Positions 23,225 to 35,670 of a DNA stretch of 64,000 bases are shown piece by piece; position 1 is the first letter of the stretch; every line of letters begins with the position of its first letter. The notes beneath the pieces were generated by a model. The model was given only the letters and a program-made list of their open reading frames with translations, ran no database searches and was not told where the DNA came from. A program made the position numbers and the translations under genes. This DNA comes from Dugong dugon (lineage: Eukaryota > Chordata > Mammalia > Sirenia > Dugongidae): contig CM057463.1 of assembly GCA_030035585.1 (NCBI GenBank), positions 140,028,736-140,092,735 on the forward strand, written 5' to 3'.

Positions 23225-24240
23225 ATGCACCAAAGACAGTAGAAAATAACAAAACAGTTACAAAAGCAGGACAGGACGGTTCCAATAGGCATTCAAAATA
23301 AAACACCAGATATATTTCCTGTGGAAGAAAAGGCACTAGGACTACCTGATAGAGAATTCAAATCTATAATACTCAGAATTATCCAAGAGTTGAAGCAAAA
23401 AGCAGACAAAAATGAGGAAAAAATAGACAAATTCATGAAAAATACAGACAAAAAAATGGAAGAATTCAGGAAAATAAGCAGGAAGAAAATGCCAAAATAA
23501 ATTCACAACTAGAAATCATAGCAAAAAATCAATTAGAAATCCAAAAGATAAACAACAAGATTTAAGAAATGGACAGTGTCAGAGAAGGGCTGAGGAGCAG
23601 ATTTGAAATGGTGGAAGACAGGATCAGCAAAATTGAAGACAAACACTTCGATACAACTCTGAGGAAAACTCAGAAAAAAGAAAAATGAAGAGACCCTGAG
23701 AGTTATGTGCGATACAATCAGATGCAAAAATTTGCAAATAATTAGAGTTCCAGAAAAGGGGGAGAAAACAGAAATGACAGAGAAGATCATTGAAGAACTG
23801 CTGACAGAAAAAGTCCCCAATATCATGAAAGATGAAAAGCTGGCCATCCAGGAAGCTCAACGAACCCCTTATAGGATAGATCCCAAAAGAAAATCACCAA
23901 GGCATATTATAATCACACTCACCAAAACCAAACACAAACAAAGAATCCTGAGAGCAGCTCGCAAAAAATAAGAAGTCACATACAGAGGAGAAACAATAAG
24001 ACTAAGCTCAGATTATTCAGCAGAAACCATACAGGCAAGAAGGCAATGGAATGACATATACAAAACCTTGAAAGAAAAAAACTGCCAGTGAAGAATAATA
24101 TATTCTGCAAAACTCTCAGTCAAATATGATGGTGAAGTTAGGACATTTCCAGATAAACATAAATTAAGGGAATATCTGAAAACCAAACCAAACTTAAAAT
24201 AATTATTAAAGGGAGTTCTTCAATTTGAGAACAAACAACT
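23225..24240 (+). pseudogene. L1 copy A ORF1 remnant
   Basis: The homologous start ATG is at 23,225 (MHQRQ), followed immediately by a stop (tag at about 23,240). The coiled-coil segment (23,380-23,640) is frame-disrupted. The C-terminal domain is open at 23,705-23,971 and holds NLQIIRVPEKGEKTEMTEKI and SPRHIIITLTKTKHKQRIL, ending in a stop where other copies continue. It is not functional. Confidence 0.85.
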
Positions 24241-24429
24241 TCATGTCACAGGCAGAATCTAGGATGCAGGATCATACCAGCCAGATACCAATCTAGGAAA
24301 TGAACTCTCAAAGACTATCCAAAACCAAAAGAATAGAACAAGGAATCAGAGCAGTTAATCAGTAAATGGCAGCAACATCAGAACAATAAAAGAGGGAATA
24401 AACGATGTAGTTATAAAATCTTCTAATGG

Positions 24430-27400
24430 AGAGGAAGGCAAGGCAATTCTGTGTAATAATATACTATTTCCAACTTAGAAAGATAAGGGTAAATTTCATG
24501 GTAACCACAAAGAAAGTTAACAAACATACTCATCAAAATAAAGAGGAAAAATATGAAGTCTCAGCATAAACAAAACCTATAAAAACAAAAGAAATGAAAA
24601 AAAATCCACAAACAAAAGTAACTCAGCACAGCAGAGTAAGAACAAAGAAAATGTCAGCAACACTAAAAAAAGCACTACAAAATGACAGCAACAAACTCAC
24701 ATCAATAATTACACTGAAGTAAATGGACTCAATGCACCCATAAAGAGAAGGAGAGTGACAGAATGGATAAGAAAACAGGATCCATCAATATGCTGTCTAC
24801 AAAAGACACACTTTAGAAACAAAGATGTGACTTTATTAAAAGTCAAAGGTTCAAAAAAATATACCAAGTTAACAACTACCAAAAAAGAGCAGTAGTGGCA
24901 ATACTAATCTCAGATAAAATAGACTTTAAAACAAAATCCACCTTTAAAGACAAAGAAGGACACTATATAATGATTAAGGGGATGATCCAACATGAAGACA
25001 TAACCATTAAACATCTATACACCCAGTAACAGGACTCCAAAATACATTTAAAAAAACTCTAACAACACTGAAAAGAGAAATGGACAGTTCCACAATAATA
25101 GTAGGAGAATTCAACACACCACTCTCAGTATAGGACAAAACAACTAAAAAGAAGCTCAGAAAAGATACAGAAGACCTAAAGGGCAGAATCGGCCAACTTG
25201 ACCTCATAGACATATACAGAACACTCCATCCAACCACTGCAATGTACACATTCTTTTCCAATGCACATGGAACGTTCTCCAGAATAGACCACATCTTAGG
25301 CCACAGAGCAATCCTCCACAAGATCCAAAATGCTGAGATAATTCAAAGTATCTTCTCTGACCACAATGCCATCAAGGTAGAAATTAACTACAGAAAGAGC
25401 AAGGAAAACAAATCAGTTAAATGGAAACTGAATAATACCCTGCTTATACATCACTGGTTAAGAGAAGAAATAAGAGATGGAACCAAAAAATTCCTAGAAT
25501 CAAATGAGAATGGAAACACATCATACCAAAACCTTTGGGTCAGAGCAAAGGCAGTCCTCAGAGAACAATTTATAGCAACAGATGCACACATCAAAAAAGA
25601 AAAAAGGGACAAAATCAAAACATTAACTACACAACTCTAAAAAATAGAAAGAGAACAGCAAAAAAAAGCCCAGAGCCACTGGAAGAAAGGAAATAATAAA
25701 GATTGAGCAGAAAGAAATGAAATAAAGAGCAGAAAAACTATAGAAAGAATCAATAAAACCAAAAGTTGGTTATTTGAAAGAATCAATAAAATCGACAAAC
25801 CACTGGCCAGACTGACCAAAGGAAAACAGGAGAGGATGCAAATAACCCAAATAAGAAATGAAATATGGGCAACATTACAACAGACCGAACTGAAATAAAA
25901 AGGATCATAACAGAATATTATGAAAAATTATACTCCAACAGATTTGAAGACCTAGTGGAAATGGATAAATTTCTAGAAACACACTGCCTACTCAAACTAG
26001 AACAAAGTAATGTTGAAAATCTGAACAGACCCATAACAAGAGAAGAGATTGGAAAGGTAATTAAAAAACTCCCAACAAAAAAATGCCCTGGCCCAGATGG
26101 CTTCAATGGAGAATTCTACAAAACAGTCACAGAAGAGTTTGGACCAGTACTGCTCAAGCTGTTTCAGAGCATAGAAAAGGAAGCAACACTTCCAAATTCA
26201 TTCTATAAAGCCAGCATAACACTGATATCAAAACTAGGCAAAGAAGCCACAAAAAAAGAAAATTACAGACCAATATCTCTCATGAATATAGATGCAAAAA
26301 TTCTCAAAAAAATTCTAACCTATAGAATTCAGCAGCATATCAAAAAAAAATAATACACCACGACCAAGTAGGATTCATACCAGGTATGCAAGGATGGTTC
26401 AACATTAGAAAATCAATCAACATAATCCACCACATAAATGAAACAAAAGAATCACATGATCATCTCAATTGACGCAGAAAAGGCATTTGACGATGTCCAG
26501 CACCATTCTTGATAAAAACTCTCAATAAAATAGGTAGAGAAGGGAAATTTCTCAACATGATAAAGGGCATCTATACAAAACCAACAGCCAACATCATTCT
26601 TAATGGAGAGAGGCTGAAAACATTCCCCTTGAGAACAGGAACAAGACAAGGATGCCCTTTATCACCACTCCTATTTAACATTGTGCTGGAAGTTCTAGCT
26701 AGAGAAATAAGGCAAGAAAAAGAAATAAAGGGCATCCAAACTGATAATGAAGAAGTTAAACTGTCCTTGTTTGCGGATGATATGATAGTATACATAGAAA
26801 ATCCTAAGGACTCCATGAGAAATCTACTGGAACTAATAGAAAGATTCAGCAGAATAGCAGGATACAAGATAAATATACAAAAATCAGTTGGATTCCTATA
26901 CACCAAGCAAGAGAATGATGAAAAGGAAATCAGGAACACAACACCATTTATATTAGCCAATAAAAAAATAAAATACTTAGGAATAAAGCTAACCAGGGAT
27001 GTAAAAGACCTATACAAATAAAACTACAAAACACTACTGCAAGAAACCCAAAGGGATCTACATAAATGGAAAAACATACCATGCTCATGGATAGGTAGAC
27101 TCAACATTGTGAAAATGACAATTCCACCCAAATCGGTTTACAAATACAACACAATCCCGATCCAAATACCAACAACGTTCTTCAAAGATATGGGAAAACT
27201 AATCATTAACTTTATATGGAAAGGGAAGAAGCCCCAAATAAGTAAAGCACCACTGAAGATGAAGAACAAAGTTGGAGGACTCACACTACCTGACTTCAGA
27301 ACCTACTATACAGATACAGTAGTCAAAACAGCCTGGTACTGGTACAATGACAGATACATTGACCAGTGGAACAGAATTGAGAACCCAGATGTAAATCCAT

Positions 27401-28488
27401 CCACCTATGGTCACCTGATCCTCGACAAGGGCCCAAAGTCCATCAAATGGGGAAAAGACAGTCTTTTTAACAAATGGTGCTGGCAAAACTGTATATCCAT
27501 CTGCAAAAAAATGAAGCGGGACCCATACCTCACACCAAATACAAAAACTAATACAAAATGTATCAAAGACCTAAATATAAAGCCAAAAACTATAAAGTTC
27601 ATAGAAGAAAAAATAGGACCAAAGCTACAGGCCCTATTACATGGCATTAAAAAGATACAAACCATAACCATCAACACAGAAACCCCAGAAGATAAGCTAG
27701 ATAACTAGGATCTTCTAAAATCAAACACCTATGCTCTTCAAAAGACTTCACCAAAAGAGTAAAAAGAGAACCTACAGACTGGGAAAAAATTCTTGGACCG
27801 TACAAGTCAGTCAAAGATCTAATCTCCATAATCTACAAGAAAATCCAACACCTCTACAACAAAAAGACAAATAATCCTATTAAAAAATGGGCAAAGGAAA
27901 TGGACACTTCACAAAAGAAGACATTCAAGGGGCCAACAGACACATGAGGAAATGCTCACGATCACTAGCCATTCGAGAAATGCAAATTAAAACCACAATG
28001 AGATACCATCTCACCTCGGCATTACTGGCACAAATCAAAAACACTGGAAATAACAAGTGTTGGAGGGGCTCCGTGGAGATCAGAACTCTTATGCACTGGT
28101 GGGAATGCAAAATGATATGCGCTTTTGGAGAATGATATGGCACTTCATTAGAAATCTAGAAATAGAAATACCATATGATCCAGCAATCCCACTCCTAGGA
28201 ATGTATCCTAGAGAAATAAGAGTCGTCACTCGAATAGACATATGCACACCTATGTTCATGGCAGCATTGTGCACAATAGCAAAAAGATGGACACAACCTA
28301 GATGCCCATCATCAGAAGAATGGATAAACAAACTATGGTACATACACACAATGGAGTACTATGCATTGAGAAAGAACAACAATGAATCTGTGAAGCATCT
28401 CATAACATGGATGAAACTGGATGACATTATGCTGAGTGAAATAATTCAGTCACAAAAGGACAAATATTGGATGAGGCCTCTATTGTAA
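24430..28488 (+). pseudogene. L1 copy A ORF2 remnant
   Basis: The replicase gene is broken into several open pieces. The C-terminal part of the endonuclease and the linker lie at 25242-25640 (HGTFSRIDHILGHRAIL). RT N-terminal palm lies at 25865-26353 ([14 protein letters not shown]). RT core with [11 protein letters not shown] lies at 26509-27021. The thumb and post-RT region lies at 27109-27708 (WKGKKPQISKAPLK). The cysteine-containing C-terminus lies at 28057-28488 and ends in [10 protein letters not shown]. The ORF2 start lies around 24,430-24,700. Stops and frameshifts separate the pieces. Confidence 0.9.
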
Positions 28489-29735
28489 AAACCCATGAAA
28501 ATATTCACACACAAAATGTAACAGTCTTTGTTGGTTAACAGGGTTGGGAGGGGTGGGGGGATATACTAAATAGGCAATAGATAAGTGGTAACTTCGGTGA
28601 AGGGTAAGACAGTACACAGTACTAGGGAAACCAGCCCAACTTGTATAAAGGAAAGGTCATGGAAGCTCCATAGACACATGCAAACTCCCTGAGGGACTGA
28701 ATTGCTGGGTGGAGGGCTGTGGGGACCATCGTCTCAGGGAACATCTCGTTCAATTGGCCTAACACAGTTTATAAAGAAAAACTTCTAAATTCTACCTTGG
28801 TGAGTAGCGTATGGGGTCTTAAAAGCCTGTGAGCAGCAATCTAAAATACTCCACTGGTCTCATCCCTTTTGGAGCAAGGGAGAATGAAGAGAACAGGATA
28901 CAAGGAAAAGAGTAGTCCAAAGGACTAATGCACCGCAGCTACCAAGACCTCCACCAGACTGAGTCCAGTATACCTAGATGGTGCCCGGCTACCACCAATG
29001 ACTCCTCTGACCGGGATCACAACAGAGGGTTCTGGACAGAGCTGGAGAAGGAAGTAGAATAAAATTCTAAGTCAAAAAAAAAAAAAAAAAGACCAGATTT
29101 ACTGGCCTATAGAGACTGGAGAAACCCAGAGAGTGTGGCCCCTAACACTCTTTTAGCTCAGTGGTGAAGTCACTTCCGAGGTTCACCGTTCAGCCAGGGA
29201 TTGGACAGCCCCATAAAACCAAATGGGACTAATGAGGCACAGCAGTCCAGGGACAAGGGCTAGAAGGCAGAACGGGACAGGAAAGCTGGTGATAGGGAAC
29301 CTAAGGTTGAGTAAGGATAGTGTTGATGTGTTGTGAGGTTGCTAACCATTGTCATAGGGCAACATGTGTACTAACTGCTTAATGAGAAACTATTTTGTTC
29401 TGTAAACCTTCATCTAAAGTTAGGATAGCAGCTCAATTGGAAGAGCGTAGTCGATGTCACTGAACTGTGCGAGTAGAAATTTTTGAAATGCTGTATCTTT
29501 GGCTATGTATATTTTCACCAAAAAGTTTAAAAATAAAAAGGTCAAGAAGGGAGAGGGTTGATATGTCGTGGGGTTGTTAACCAATGTCATAAAACAATAT
29601 GTGTACTACTGTTTCATGAGAAATTATTTGTTCTGTAAACCTTCACCTGAAATAGAATAAAAAAACAAAAGAAACTATTTGTTCTGTAAATCTTCATCTA
29701 AAGTAAAATAAAAAAATTAAAAAAAAAAAAGAAAG
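28489..29735 (+). other. L1 copy A 3'UTR with repeated 3'-terminal modules
   Basis: After the ORF2 stop comes a G-rich tract (28,541-28,560), then a long 3'UTR with an 18-A run near 29,072-29,090. The terminal module tttgttctgtaaaccttcat occurs at about 29,395, 29,629 and 29,677 (the last with taaatcttcat), each followed by A-rich text. A segment aaatttttgaaatgctgtatctttggctatgtatattttcacc lies between the first and second modules. The same arrangement occurs, inverted, at 37.54-37.94 kb and 61.85-62.1 kb. Confidence 0.8.
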
Positions 29736-29860
29736 GTCTGGCAATCTGCTTCTGTAAAGTTAACTGCCAAGAAAACCCTATGGAGCAGTTCTACTCTGTA
29801 ACACATGGGTTGCCATGAGTCAAAATTGACTCGATGGCAATGGGTTATATTTTATACATG
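29736..29860 (+). mobile_element. AfroSINE 3' half
   Basis: The sequence ggtctggcaatctgcttctg, aaaccctatggagcagttctactctg and gagtcaaaattgactcgatggcaatggg is the 3' portion of the SINE. It is joined directly to the L1 copy A poly-A end. The 5' half is not found on the other side of that L1. Confidence 0.85.
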
Positions 29861-30760
29861 ATTATATGAAATAGACATTTCTGCTACCTACTAGCATTCA
29901 TTTCTCCCTTCTTCATTCTCATAAAACCCATACCTTATTCAAGTATTCTCCTCTCTCTCACACCTCCTGTGGGCCTCAGGGCAACCTGGCCTCACTGCTA
30001 GCCCCAGAGGTGGCTCCTGTGTATCCATCCCTAGAGCCAGTGCTTAGTGCAGGAGGGGTGAGACCCAATTAATGTAAGAGAGGTTTTTAAGGAGCATCTG
30101 AGAAAGGCACACCATCACAGTGGGAGAGATTATCAGTTACCCCACTTCCACCCCTGAATGTTAGCATGGTTCTTTTGCAGCTGTTTTGCTTCTATCCTAA
30201 AGATGTAACTTCTATTAAGAGGAGAAAAATGTAGCCAGAGCTACAGGATTAAGTTGCCTCTAAGGTTTACCCAACTTCTCTTCTTCTAGTTAATTAAGTC
30301 AATCTATATCTGATTGTTTGAGTCAATTTGAGTTGGGTTTTCTGTCATTTGCAGCAGAAAGTTGATACAACATCAATATTATCTTCTAATCAGAGGTTCT
30401 GCTGTAAACATAATTTTGCTGGAGATTCAATAGAACAAGTAAAAAAGACAATTCTTGCTTATGGTATGAAAATGATAGGACTGTCAGGTAAACCTAGACA
30501 TCTGTACTTAACAGCCTGACAAGCCAAATACATACTCTCTAAAGATTACATTAGTTTTAAAACTTGTCAAGTTAGATAAAACTTACACACTTGAATGCTT
30601 TCATTCATTTGAAGTCATCAAATTCCAGCTTCCTAGCACTGTACATTGTATATCTTGTGAAATTACACACTTCCTATGACAGCAACAAGCCCACGTAATA
30701 GTTTACCTCGCAAAGGTAAACCCAGAGTGAGAAAGGGGATATAATTTGTGCATGAGTTCC
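29861..30760. other. Unassigned sequence
   Basis: I see no gene. Part of it (about 30,040-30,360, with ttgagttgggttttctgtcatttgcagcagaaagt) reads like a decayed interspersed repeat, but I cannot assign a family. Confidence 0.4.
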
Positions 30761-30780
30761 TGCAATCTTCGCATATTTTT

Positions 30781-33700
30781 TTAATTGTAGTTTAAGTGAA
30801 AGTTTACAATACAGGTTAGTCTCTCATACAAAAATTTATACATACATTGTTATGTGACCCTAATTGCTCTCCCTATACTGTGACAGCACACTCCTCCTTT
30901 CCATCCCTGATTTCCTGGGTCCACTCAACCAGCTCCTAACCCTCTCTGCCTTCTCATCTCACCTCCAGACAGAGGCTGCCCATTTAGTCTCACGTCTCTA
31001 CTTGAGCTAAGAAGCACACTCTTCACAAATATCATTTTATGTCCCACAGTCTAGTTCAATCTTTGTCTCAAGAGTTGGCCTCAGGAATTGTTTCAGTTCT
31101 GGGTTGACAGAGAGTCCAGGGGCCATGCTTTCCGGGGTTTCTGCAGTCTCAGATGATTAAGTCTGGTCTTTTTACTAGAATTTGAGTTCTGCATCCCATC
31201 CTTCTTCCGCTCCATCAGGGACTCTGTAGTGTTCCTTGTCAGGGCAGTCATTGGTGGTAGCCAGGCACAATCCAGTTCTTCCGGTCCCAGGCTGATGAAG
31301 TCTCTGATCTATGTGGCCCTTTCTGTCTCTTGGGCTAATACTTTCCTTGTGTCTTTGGTGTTCTTCATTCTCCTTTAATCTAGGTTTTTGAGGCCAATTG
31401 ATGCATCTTAGATGGTCGCTTGCTAGCTTTTAAGACCCCAGACACCACTCACCTAAGTAGGATGCAGAACATTTTCTTAATAAACTTTGTTATGCCAGTT
31501 GGCCAAGATGTCCCCTGAAAGCATGGTCCCCAGAACCCTCGCCCCTGCAAGTCTGTCCCTCAAAGTGTTTCATTGTATTCAGGAAGCTTCTTAGCTTTGG
31601 TTTAGTCCCATTGTGCTAAATCCCCTGTAGTGTGTCTGTCCTTCCCTTCACCTAAGATAATTCTTATCTACTATCTAGTTAGTAAATAACCCTCACCCTC
31701 CCTCTCCACCCTCGTAACCTTCAAAGAATGTTGTCTTCTGTGTTTAAACCTTTTCTTGAGTTCTTATAGTAGTGGTCTTATACAATATTTGTCCTTCTGT
31801 GACCGACTAAATTCATTCAGCATAATGCCCTCCAGCTTCCTCCATGTTATAATATGTTTCACAGTTTCATTATTGTTCTTTATTGTTGTGTAGTGTTCCA
31901 TCGTGTGGATATACCATAATTTGTTTATCCATTCGTCCACTGATGGGCACCTAGGTTGTTTCCATCTTTTTCCTATCGTCAGCAGTGCTGCAGTGAACTT
32001 GGGTGTGCATATATCTATTCATGTGACGGCTCTTATTTCTCTAGCATATATTCCAAGGAGCAGGATAGCTGGATCGTATGCTACTTCTATTTCTAGCTTT
32101 TTAAGGAAGCGCCAAATCTATTTCCAAAGTGGTTGTACCGTTTTACATTCCCACCAACAGTGTGTAAGTGTTCTAGTTTCTCTACAACCTCTTCAGCATT
32201 TATTATTTTGTGTTTTTTGGATTAACGCTAGCCTTGATGGGGTGAGATGATATCTCATTATAGTTTTGATCTGTATTTCTCTAATGGCTAATGATCTTGA
32301 GCATTTCTTCATGTGTCTGCTAGCTGCCTGAATACCTTCTTTGGCAAAGTGCCTGTTCGTATCCTTTGCCCATTTTTAAATTGGGTTATTTGTCTTGTTC
32401 TTGATGTTTTGCAGTATCTTGTAGATTTTAGAGATTAGACGCTGATCGGATTTGTTGTAGCCAAAATTTTTTTCCCAGTCTGTAGGTTGTCTTTTTACTC
32501 TTTTGGGGAAGTCTTTTGATGAGCATAAGTGTTTGATTTTTAGGAGCTCCCAGTTATTTAGTCTCTTTTCTGGTGCTTGTGCATTGTTACTTATGGTTCG
32601 TATTGTGTTAATGCTGTGTATTAAGGCTCCTAGCGTTGTCCCTGTTTTTTCTTCCATGATGTTTATTGTTTTTTGATTTTATGTTTAGGTCTTTGATCCA
32701 TTTTGAGTTAATTTTTGTGCATGGTGTGAAGTATGGGTCTTGTTTCAGTTGTTTGCAGATGGATATCCAGTTATGCCAGCACTGTTTGTTAAAGAGACTC
32801 TTTTCCCCACTTAATGGACTTTGGGCCTTTGTCAAATATAGCTGCTCATAGGTGGACGAATTTATGTCTGGATCCTCAATTCTGTTCCATCGGTCTATGT
32901 ATCTGTTATTGTACCAGTACCAGGCTGTTTTGACTACCGTGGTGGTATAATAGTTTCTAAAATTGGGTAGTGTGAGGCCTCCCACTTTATTCTTCTTCTT
33001 GAGTAATGCTTTACTTATCCGGGGCCTCTTCCCTTTCCATATGAAGCTGGTGATTTGTTTCTCTGTCTCATTAAAAAATGCTGTTGGAATTTGGATTGGG
33101 ATTGCATTGTATCTGTAGATCGCTTTGGGTAGAATTGACTTTTTCACAATGTTGAGTCTTCCTATGCATGATCAAGGTATGTTCTTCCACTTATGCAGGT
33201 CTCTTGGTTTCTTGCAATAGTGTCTTGTAGTTTTCATTGTATAGGTCTTTGATGTCTCTGGTTAGATTTTTTCCTAAGTATTTTATCTTTTGGGGGGCTA
33301 TTGTAAATGGTATTGATTTGGTGATTTCCTCTTCGAAGTTCTCTTTTTTGACATAGAGGGATCCAACTGATTTTTGTGTGTTTATCTTGTATCCTGAAAC
33401 TTTGCTGAAATCTTCTATTAGTTCCAGTAGTTTTCTAGTGGATTCTTTGGGGTTTTCTGTGTATAAGATCATATCATCTGCAAATAGACAGACTTTGACT
33501 TCTTCCCTACCAATTTGGATGCCCTGTATTTCTCTTTCTACCCTAATTGCTCTGGCTAGGACCTCCAGCACAATGGTGAATAAGAGTGGTGATAAAGGGC
33601 ATCCTTGTTTGGTTCCCGTTCTCAAGGGAAATGCTTTCAAAGTCTCTCCATTTAGGATGATGTTGGCTGTTGGCTTTGTATAAATGTCCTTAATTATGTT

Positions 33701-35162
33701 GAGGAATTTCCCCCCTATTCCTATTTTGTTGAGAGTTTTTATAATGAATGGGTGTTGGACTTTGTCAAATGCCTTTTCTGCATCGATTGATAAGATCATG
33801 TGGTTCTTGTCTTTTGTTTTATTAATGTGATGGATTACATTGGTTGTTTTTTCTAATGTTGAACCATCGCTGCATACCTGGTATAAATCCCATTTGATCA
33901 TGGTGAATTATTTTTTTGCTATGTTGCTGAATTCTATTGGCTAGAATTTTGTCGAGGATTTTTACATCAATGTTCATGAGGGGTATTGGTCTGTAATTTT
34001 CTTTTTTTGTGGTGTCTTTACCTGGTTTTGGTATCAGGGTTATGCTGGCTTCATAGAATGAGTTTGGGAGCATTCCACCCTTTTCTATGCTCTGAAATAC
34101 CTTTAGTAGTAGTGGTGTTAACTCTTCTCTGAAGGTTTGGTAGCATTCTACAGTAAAGCAATTCAGGCCAGGGCTTACTTTTTGCTGGGAGTTTTTAAAT
34201 TACCTTTTCAATCTCTTCTTTTGTTATGGGTTTATTTAGTTGTTCTACTTCTGTTTGTGTTAGTTTAGGTAGGTGGTGAGTTTTTAGAAATTTGTCCATT
34301 TCCTCTAGGTTTTCAAATTTGTTAGAGTACAATTTTTCATAGTATTCTGTTACGATTCTTTTAATTTCAGCTGGGTCTGTTGTGATATCACCCATCTTAT
34401 TTCTTATATTGGTTATTTGCTTCCTCTCCCATTTTTCTTTTGTCAGTTTGTCCAAAGGTTTATCAATTTTGTCGATCTTTTCAAAGAACTAGATTTTGGT
34501 CTTGTTAACTCTTTCAATTGTTTTTCTATTCTCTATTTCATTTAATTCTGCTCTAATTCTTATTATTTCCTTTCTTCTGGTGCCCTAGGGCTTCTTTTGC
34601 TGCTCTCTTTCTACTTGTTCAAGGTTTAAGGTTAATGTTTAGATTATGGCCCTTCCTTCTTTTTGAATGAGTGCATTTAATTGCTATAAACTGACCTCTG
34701 AGCACTGTTTTGGCTGTGTCTCAAAAGTTCTGGTAGGATGTGTTTTCATTCTCGTTTGGCTCTATGAATTTCTTTTTTCCATCATTAATTTCTTCTATAA
34801 CCCAGTAGTTTTTGAGGAAGGTGTTGTTCAGTTTCCATGTGTTTGATTTTTTTCCCTTCCTTTTTCTGTTATTGACTTCTGCTTTTATGACTTTTTGGTC
34901 AGAAAAGATGCTTTGTAATATTCCAATGCTTTGGAAGCTATTAAGGCTTGCTTTATGGCTTCGTATGTGATCTATTCTGGAGAATGTTCCATGTGCACTG
35001 GAAAAGAAAGTATACTTGGCTGCTGTTGGGTGGAATGTTCAGTGTGTGTCTATGAGATTGAGTTGGTTGATTGTCGCATTTATATCTTCTGTGTCTTTGC
35101 AGAGCTTCTTTCTGGATGTTCTGTCCTTCACTGAAAGTGGTGTGTTGAAAGTCTCCTTCTAC
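30781..35162 (-). mobile_element. LINE-1 (copy B), 5'-truncated, with target duplication
   Basis: This minus-strand L1 has a 3'UTR (30,781 to about 31,780) and an ORF2 remnant truncated in the endonuclease domain at about 35,162. Direct repeats tgcaatcttcgcatattttt (30,761-30,780) and tgtaatctttgcatattttt (35,163-35,182) match at 18 of 20 positions. They mark the target site, so this is a complete 5'-truncated insertion. Its 3'UTR differs from that of copies A, E and D, so it belongs to another subfamily. Confidence 0.92.
31780..35162 (-). pseudogene. L1 copy B ORF2 remnant
   Basis: The RT core is open at 33191-33901 with [36 protein letters not shown] and [14 protein letters not shown]. Upstream pieces lie at 33822-34073 and 34195-34455. 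The post-RT region lies at 32608-33147 ([16 protein letters not shown]) and 32376-32657. The endonuclease is missing its first part because of the 5' truncation, and stops separate the frames. Confidence 0.9.
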
Positions 35163-35282
35163 TGTAATCTTTGCATATTTTTAGCAGAACGTGAAATGAT
35201 GAAAATAAAACAGATTTTTAAAATACATCAAATTAATGGAATCCTATGGATTACATTTTAAGTATATTTAAAGGGGACCACT

Positions 35283-35670
35283 AAGGAGCCCTGGTGGTGC
35301 AACGGTTAAGTGTCCAGCTGCTAACCAAAAGGTAGGTGGTTCGAATCCAGTAGCTCCTCTGGAGAAAAGTCTGGTGATCTGCTTCTATACAGATTAAAAA
35401 AACCCAAACCCACTGTCATGGAGGTGATTCCAACTCAGCGCAACCCTACAGGACAGAGTAGAATTGCCGTATAGGGTTTCCAACAGGTGACCGATGGATT
35501 CAAATTGCCAACCTTTTGATTAGCAGCCAAGCTGTTAACTACTGCACCACCAGGACTCCTGCTTCTCTGTAAAGATTACAGCCTAGGAAACCCTGCAGGG
35601 CAGTTCTACTCTGTCCTGTAGGATTGCTGTGAGTCAGAATTGACTTGACAATACACAACAACAAAGTGGA
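35283..35670 (+). mobile_element. AfroSINE split by a second AfroSINE
   Basis: The outer plus-strand SINE begins ggagccctggtggtgcaacgg, runs to 35,395 and resumes at 35,576 with acagcctaggaaaccctgca through gagtcagaattgacttgacaa to about 35,665. Its two halves fit together without loss apart from the duplicated target site. Confidence 0.9.
35396..35560 (-). mobile_element. AfroSINE nested in another AfroSINE
   Basis: This is an inverted SINE from accctacaggacagagtag and tagggtttcc to ttaactactgcaccaccaggactcc. Target-site copies gcttctatacagatt (35,381-35,395) and gcttctctgtaaagatt (from 35,561) flank it. Inner and outer copies are in opposite orientation. Confidence 0.9.

Larger units (their letters stand above)
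22050..29735 (+). mobile_element. LINE-1 (copy A), near full length
   Basis: This is a plus-strand L1 with a shortened 5'UTR (about one monomer), ORF1 remnant, ORF2 remnant, a long 3'UTR and an A-rich 3' end. The 5' junction with the L2-like remnant is shared exactly with the minus-strand copy E at about 45,826. The bodies of the two L1s nevertheless differ by roughly 10% (for example 27,061-27,240 against 40,560-40,745). The 3' end abuts a SINE fragment lacking its 5' half, and no target-site duplication links the two ends. That is what one expects if the 5' part was replaced by recombination. Confidence 0.92.
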
